From positions 1 to 64,000 of the forward strand of contig NZ_JASHKQ010000019.1 of assembly GCF_030056795.1 (NCBI RefSeq): 64,000 bases of DNA, given 5' to 3'. The DNA is from Rhodococcus sp. IEGM 1381 (GTDB lineage Bacteria; Actinomycetota; Actinomycetes; Mycobacteriales; Mycobacteriaceae). The notes under the pieces are model-generated. The model was not told the DNA's origin and made no database searches. It saw nothing but the letters and a program-made list of their open reading frames with translations. The position numbers and the translations under genes were made by a program. This document shows, piece by piece, positions 61,294 through 64,000 of this stretch (position 1 is the stretch's first letter; each line of letters begins with the position of its first letter).

Positions 61294-62253
61294 CTATCGA
61301 CTCGGCCCGACCAAATCCTCCCCGAGGGAAGTGCGTACGTACAGCACCGATCGTCCCTGTCTGACGCGTCGCACCACCGCCGCTTCGCGCAGAACACGAA
61401 GATGTTGGCTCGCCGCGCTGGGTGAGACGTCCAGTGCGGCAGCGATTTCCCCGGTGGTGGTAGGCGTGTCGAGAAGCGTGAGAATCGTGGCACGTTGGGT
61501 GACGAGAAGATTGGTCAGCGCTCGGTTCGGAGCTGTCGGTGCCATGTTCCACACTGCGCCGCGCCCGCGGGCCGGGTACACCAACGACGGAGCCCGCGTC
61601 GGGCTGATCTGAGTGATCGCGCCGTGCACGAACACCGACGGAATCAGTGGAAGTCCACGTCCGTCGACGTCGACCCACACCTGGTCCTCGAGCCGATCGA
61701 CCCACAGCACACCGTCATCCCATCGAACTCGGGAATCGAGGTGCTCGAACATCTTTCGTGCCCCGAAGTGCGAGAGCTGTTGTGCTCGGTAGTCCACATC
61801 GCCGTCCAGTACCGCTCGGATGCGGGCCCAGTCGGGTTCGAGGCACGTGGCCCAGTAGTGCGAGAGCGCCTGGACTGTACGGGTGCGCACCGCTCGGGCC
61901 GGACCGATCAGGACCGCAGGAATCTCAGCGGAGAAGGCGGCAGCGATATCGCGTCGCATCTCCGCTGCCGGTGTCGCCCCGACAACGGCGATCTCGTCGT
62001 CGAAAGCCGGGGATTCGGTGGGCGTCCGGGGAGCGAGAAAGTCCGGGATTCTGCCGTCGGGAGAGACCAACGCCGTCAGTATCTCGGTGTCACACTGCCG
62101 CCATGCCGTCAGGATGCGTCGACGCCACGGCTCGTGCAGACGGTGCCGATTCGGCGAGGTCCAGGCACGCAGGCTCAGGACCGTCTCGAACAGCGGCGAG
62201 ACGGTCAACGAGGTATCCGCCAGGTCGGCGGCTCGGAGATGAAGTGCGAGCAT
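61294..62253 (-). CDS. ArsR-type transcriptional regulator with DUF5937-like N-terminus
   Basis: A 319-residue regulator. The last 85 residues are an ArsR winged helix (LLVTQRATILTLLDTPTTTGEIAAA, recognition helix SPSAASQHLRVLREAAVV). The first 230 residues are the large domain typical of DUF5937-containing actinobacterial regulators (SPLFETVLSLRAWTS). No Cys pair of metal-sensing ArsR proteins is present, so metals are unlikely ligands. It is divergent from a SAM methyltransferase gene, which is its probable target. The ATG sits 8 nt after TAGTGT, as for a leaderless mRNA. Confidence 0.82.
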   Translation of the reverse strand: MLALHLRAADLADTSLTVSPLFETVLSLRAWTSPNRHRLHEPWRRRILTAWRQCDTEILTALVSPDGRIPDFLAPRTPTESPAFDDEIAVVGATPAAEMRRDIAAAFSAEIPAVLIGPARAVRTRTVQALSHYWATCLEPDWARIRAVLDGDVDYRAQQLSHFGARKMFEHLDSRVRWDDGVLWVDRLEDQVWVDVDGRGLPLIPSVFVHGAITQISPTRAPSLVYPARGRGAVWNMAPTAPNRALTNLLVTQRATILTLLDTPTTTGEIAAALDVSPSAASQHLRVLREAAVVRRVRQGRSVLYVRTSLGEDLVGPSR

Positions 62254-62261
62254 GTAGTCCC

Positions 62262-62267
62262 ACACTA
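62262..62267 (-). promoter_or_regulatory. Putative -10 box for the leaderless ArsR-type regulator mRNA
   Basis: On the minus strand TAGTGT lies 8 nt before the regulator ATG. The spacer shared with the divergent methyltransferase is only about 55 bp, so a regulator bound here would affect both genes. Confidence 0.45.
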
Positions 62268-62308
62268 AATGGTGGCGACCGGCGACCGTGCTCGGTGTAC
62301 TGATCCAC

Positions 62309-63073
62309 ATGCCCATCGACTTCGAAGATCCAGCCAATGGCGACACCTATTCCGGCCGCGAGGCCGACCCCTCTTGGGCTGCCGCGATCACCGATATCGT
62401 CGATCCGGTCGGCGCGCACGTCGTCGATCTCGGGTGTGGCGGGGGTACCTATGCGCGTGCATGGCGCACGCTGGGAGCGGATGTCACAGCTGTCGATTCC
62501 AGTGCACCGATCCTTGAGTCCGCCCGCCGATCGTCGCCCGCGGACATCGTGTTCGAGTGTGCGCCCGCCGAGCGCACCGGCCTACCCGACGGCCTGGCAG
62601 ATATCGTGTTCGCTCGCGCTCTGGTCCATCATCTGCCCGATGCCTCCGCCGTGGCGGCCGAGGCGTTCCGGCTGCTACAGCCGGGTGGTATCGCGATCGT
62701 CCAGGATCGGACGAGCGAAGACGCGACACTCGCAGGATCACCTACGAACCCGCGCGGGTATCTCTTCGACGCGTTTCCCCGGTTGACGGAGGTCGAGGGT
62801 CGCCGCCGATACGACGTCGACGACGTACTGGCCGCATTCGCTCGGGCAGGGTTCACCGACGTTGCCACGCAACCACTCTGGGAAACTCGTCGACGCCACG
62901 AGAATCGCGAGCAGTATCTGACCGAGATCGCTGCCAGAACCGGACGCTCGATTCTGCACGAACTCTCCGACGTCGAGCTCGCGGAGTTGGTCGAGTATCT
63001 GCGTGGTTGCTTGGCCCCTGGTGAGTTGATCGAACGCGATCGCTGGACTTTGTGGACTGCCGTGGCCCCCTAG
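62309..63073 (+). CDS. Class I SAM-dependent methyltransferase
   Basis: A 254-residue Rossmann-fold methyltransferase. Motif I is VVDLGCGGGTYARAW, motif II/acid loop VTAVDSS, post-motif FARALVHHLPDAS, and motif III LLQPGGIAIVQDR. It resembles the UbiE/Tam type that acts on small molecules. I start at MPIDFEDP; a GTG 21 bp upstream is in frame. It is divergent from the ArsR-type regulator. The substrate is unknown. Confidence 0.85.
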   Translation: MPIDFEDPANGDTYSGREADPSWAAAITDIVDPVGAHVVDLGCGGGTYARAWRTLGADVTAVDSSAPILESARRSSPADIVFECAPAERTGLPDGLADIVFARALVHHLPDASAVAAEAFRLLQPGGIAIVQDRTSEDATLAGSPTNPRGYLFDAFPRLTEVEGRRRYDVDDVLAAFARAGFTDVATQPLWETRRRHENREQYLTEIAARTGRSILHELSDVELAELVEYLRGCLAPGELIERDRWTLWTAVAP

Positions 63074-63087
63074 TAGCCGCTACCGTG

Positions 63088-63170
63088 AGTGTCCACTCTG
63101 TGCGACCACACACGGGACCGCGATCGCGAATGGAAATTGTGGACACTGGCGGTACCTGGGACCACACACG
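63088..63170. repeat. Interleaved inverted and direct repeats between convergent genes
   Basis: A 9-bp inverted repeat (AGTGTCCAC at 63088-63096, GTGGACACT at 63139-63147) is interleaved with two identical 11-bp direct repeats GACCACACACG (63104-63114 and 63160-63170). It occupies the spacer between the methyltransferase and dehydrogenase stops. It may form a weak terminator. Confidence 0.5.
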
Positions 63171-64000
63171 TCACCAGCTCGTGCCGGGAACCAATCTGCC
63201 GATACGCCGGATCACTTTGCCGATGCGTGCTTTCGGAGTCTTCGGATCGTACGGGCGGACTCGGTAGGGCACCTTCCCGTCCTCGAGAGGTATCGGTATC
63301 TCGCCCTTGGCGGCAGCGGATTCGGCGAACGTACGGTAGTGCTGGTGCATCGTGCGGTCTTTGCCCTTGGGGGCGAACATGGCTCCGAATTGTCCGAGTG
63401 TTCCCAACGGTGTGTCGATGCGTTTGGGCTTGTCGCTCAGTGCGCGGATCACCATTGCGGCGGCCTTCTCGGGTGAGAACACGGGGCCGACGTTCTTGTC
63501 GCCTGTCGGGGTGATCATCGGGGTGTCCACCAGGGGCATGTGAATGGTGGTGTAGGTGATTCCATCCGAGAGTGTCTCTGCAGCAGCAACATCGGTGAAG
63601 CCGTCGAGTGCGGCCTTGCTGGCCACGTAGGCCGAGAAGCGCGGAGGGTGTCCCAGTACCGCGGCACTGGAGATGTTGACGACGTGTCCGAACTGGCGTT
63701 CGCGCAGATGCGGTAGGAGCGCCAGCACCAACCGAATCGCCCCGAAGTAGTTGACCGCCATGGTGCGTTCGTAATCGTGCAACCGATCGGTGGACCGATA
63801 GAGCGACCGGCGGATGGATCGACCGGCGCTGTTCACCAGCATGTCGACGTGATCGTGTTCGCTCAGAACAGTTTTGACGGTGTGGTCCACCGATTCGCTG
63901 TCGGTCACGTCGCACGGGTAACCGTAGGCGGCACCGCCCGATTCGCGAATGTGCTGAACCACCTCGTCGAGTTGATCTTGTCCGCGCGCGAGCAGAATTA
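63171..64000 (-). CDS. Short-chain dehydrogenase/reductase, 5' end outside window
   Basis: The 3' 276 codons of an SDR enzyme; the N-terminus with the NAD(P) GxxxGxG motif lies beyond the window, and the frame is open to the last base (ILLARGQDQLDEVV). Visible are DVTDSESV, the NAG-type strand LVNSAGRSI, the active-site Ser in NISSAAVLG, and Tyr/Lys in YVASKAALDG. The C-terminal extension of about 70 residues, ending RRIGRLVPGTSW, with KPKRIDTPLG resembles membrane-associated mycobacterial SDRs of the AcrA1/Rv3391 neighbourhood. The substrate is unknown. Confidence 0.85.
   Translation of the reverse strand, partial: ILLARGQDQLDEVVQHIRESGGAAYGYPCDVTDSESVDHTVKTVLSEHDHVDMLVNSAGRSIRRSLYRSTDRLHDYERTMAVNYFGAIRLVLALLPHLRERQFGHVVNISSAAVLGHPPRFSAYVASKAALDGFTDVAAAETLSDGITYTTIHMPLVDTPMITPTGDKNVGPVFSPEKAAAMVIRALSDKPKRIDTPLGTLGQFGAMFAPKGKDRTMHQHYRTFAESAAAKGEIPIPLEDGKVPYRVRPYDPKTPKARIGKVIRRIGRLVPGTSW

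Overview
This is a high-GC actinobacterial chromosome segment, most likely from Rhodococcus or a close relative in the Mycobacteriales. The evidence is the mycolate-actinobacterial gene set (WhiB3, SigD-RsdA, GroEL1 with a His-rich tail, ChoD, ImuA'-ImuB, an ESX-4 type VII secretion locus), frequent GTG/TTG starts, and gene order that follows the Mycobacterium tuberculosis block from rpoA (Rv3457c) to imuB (Rv3394c). There is no phage, insertion sequence, CRISPR array, rRNA or tRNA that I can see. This is conserved core chromosome with lineage-specific insertions.

Layout. 1-2426: end of rpoA, rplQ, truA and a flavin reductase. 2434-16437: a complete ESX-4-type system (eccE, eccB, mycP, eccD, eccC, an Rv3446c-type membrane protein and two WXG100 genes) interrupted by one luciferase-like oxidoreductase gene. 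16551-26039: a DksA-like zinc-finger gene, rplM-rpsI, glmM, a second luciferase-like gene, a three-gene operon like Rv3440c-Rv3439c whose products carry type VII-like motifs, an Rv3438-like hydrolase and glmS. 26047-32982: a cupredoxin lipoprotein, nnrD/E, alr, an alpha/beta hydrolase and the tsaE-tsaB-rimI-tsaD cluster. 32967-37602: an Hsp70-like membrane protein, CIRCE-controlled groES-groEL1 and whiB3. 38324-47979: an Rv3415c-like gene, sigD-rsdA, an Rv3412-like gene, guaB, guaB3, choD and guaA.

47985-56647 is the signalling block. It holds a small membrane protein and a PspC-domain protein divergent from a PspC-type histidine kinase/response regulator pair (resembling the corynebacterial EsrISR three-component system), a MerR regulator fused to a DNA-polymerase sliding-clamp-like region, a YqeB-like membrane protein, a second two-component pair, and a Ser/Thr kinase with a C-terminal membrane anchor. 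56853-59272 is the SOS mutasome pair imuA'-imuB behind a near-consensus LexA box. 59295-64000: a hydrolase, a four-helix membrane protein, an isoprenylcysteine-methyltransferase-like protein, an ArsR-type regulator divergent from a SAM methyltransferase, and the 3' part of a short-chain dehydrogenase.

The most interesting items are: the MerR/beta-clamp fusion, with a 19-bp-spacer promoter of its own and imuB, which carries a clamp-binding motif, nearby; two identical-architecture 18-bp palindromes exactly 60 bp apart between the divergent PspC genes; an 11-residue tandem repeat inserted in the EccD ubiquitin-like domain; WXG and YxxxD motifs in the Rv3440c/Rv3439c-like operon outside the ESX locus; and at least nine genes whose start codon sits 6-8 nt after a TANNNT box, as expected of leaderless transcripts.
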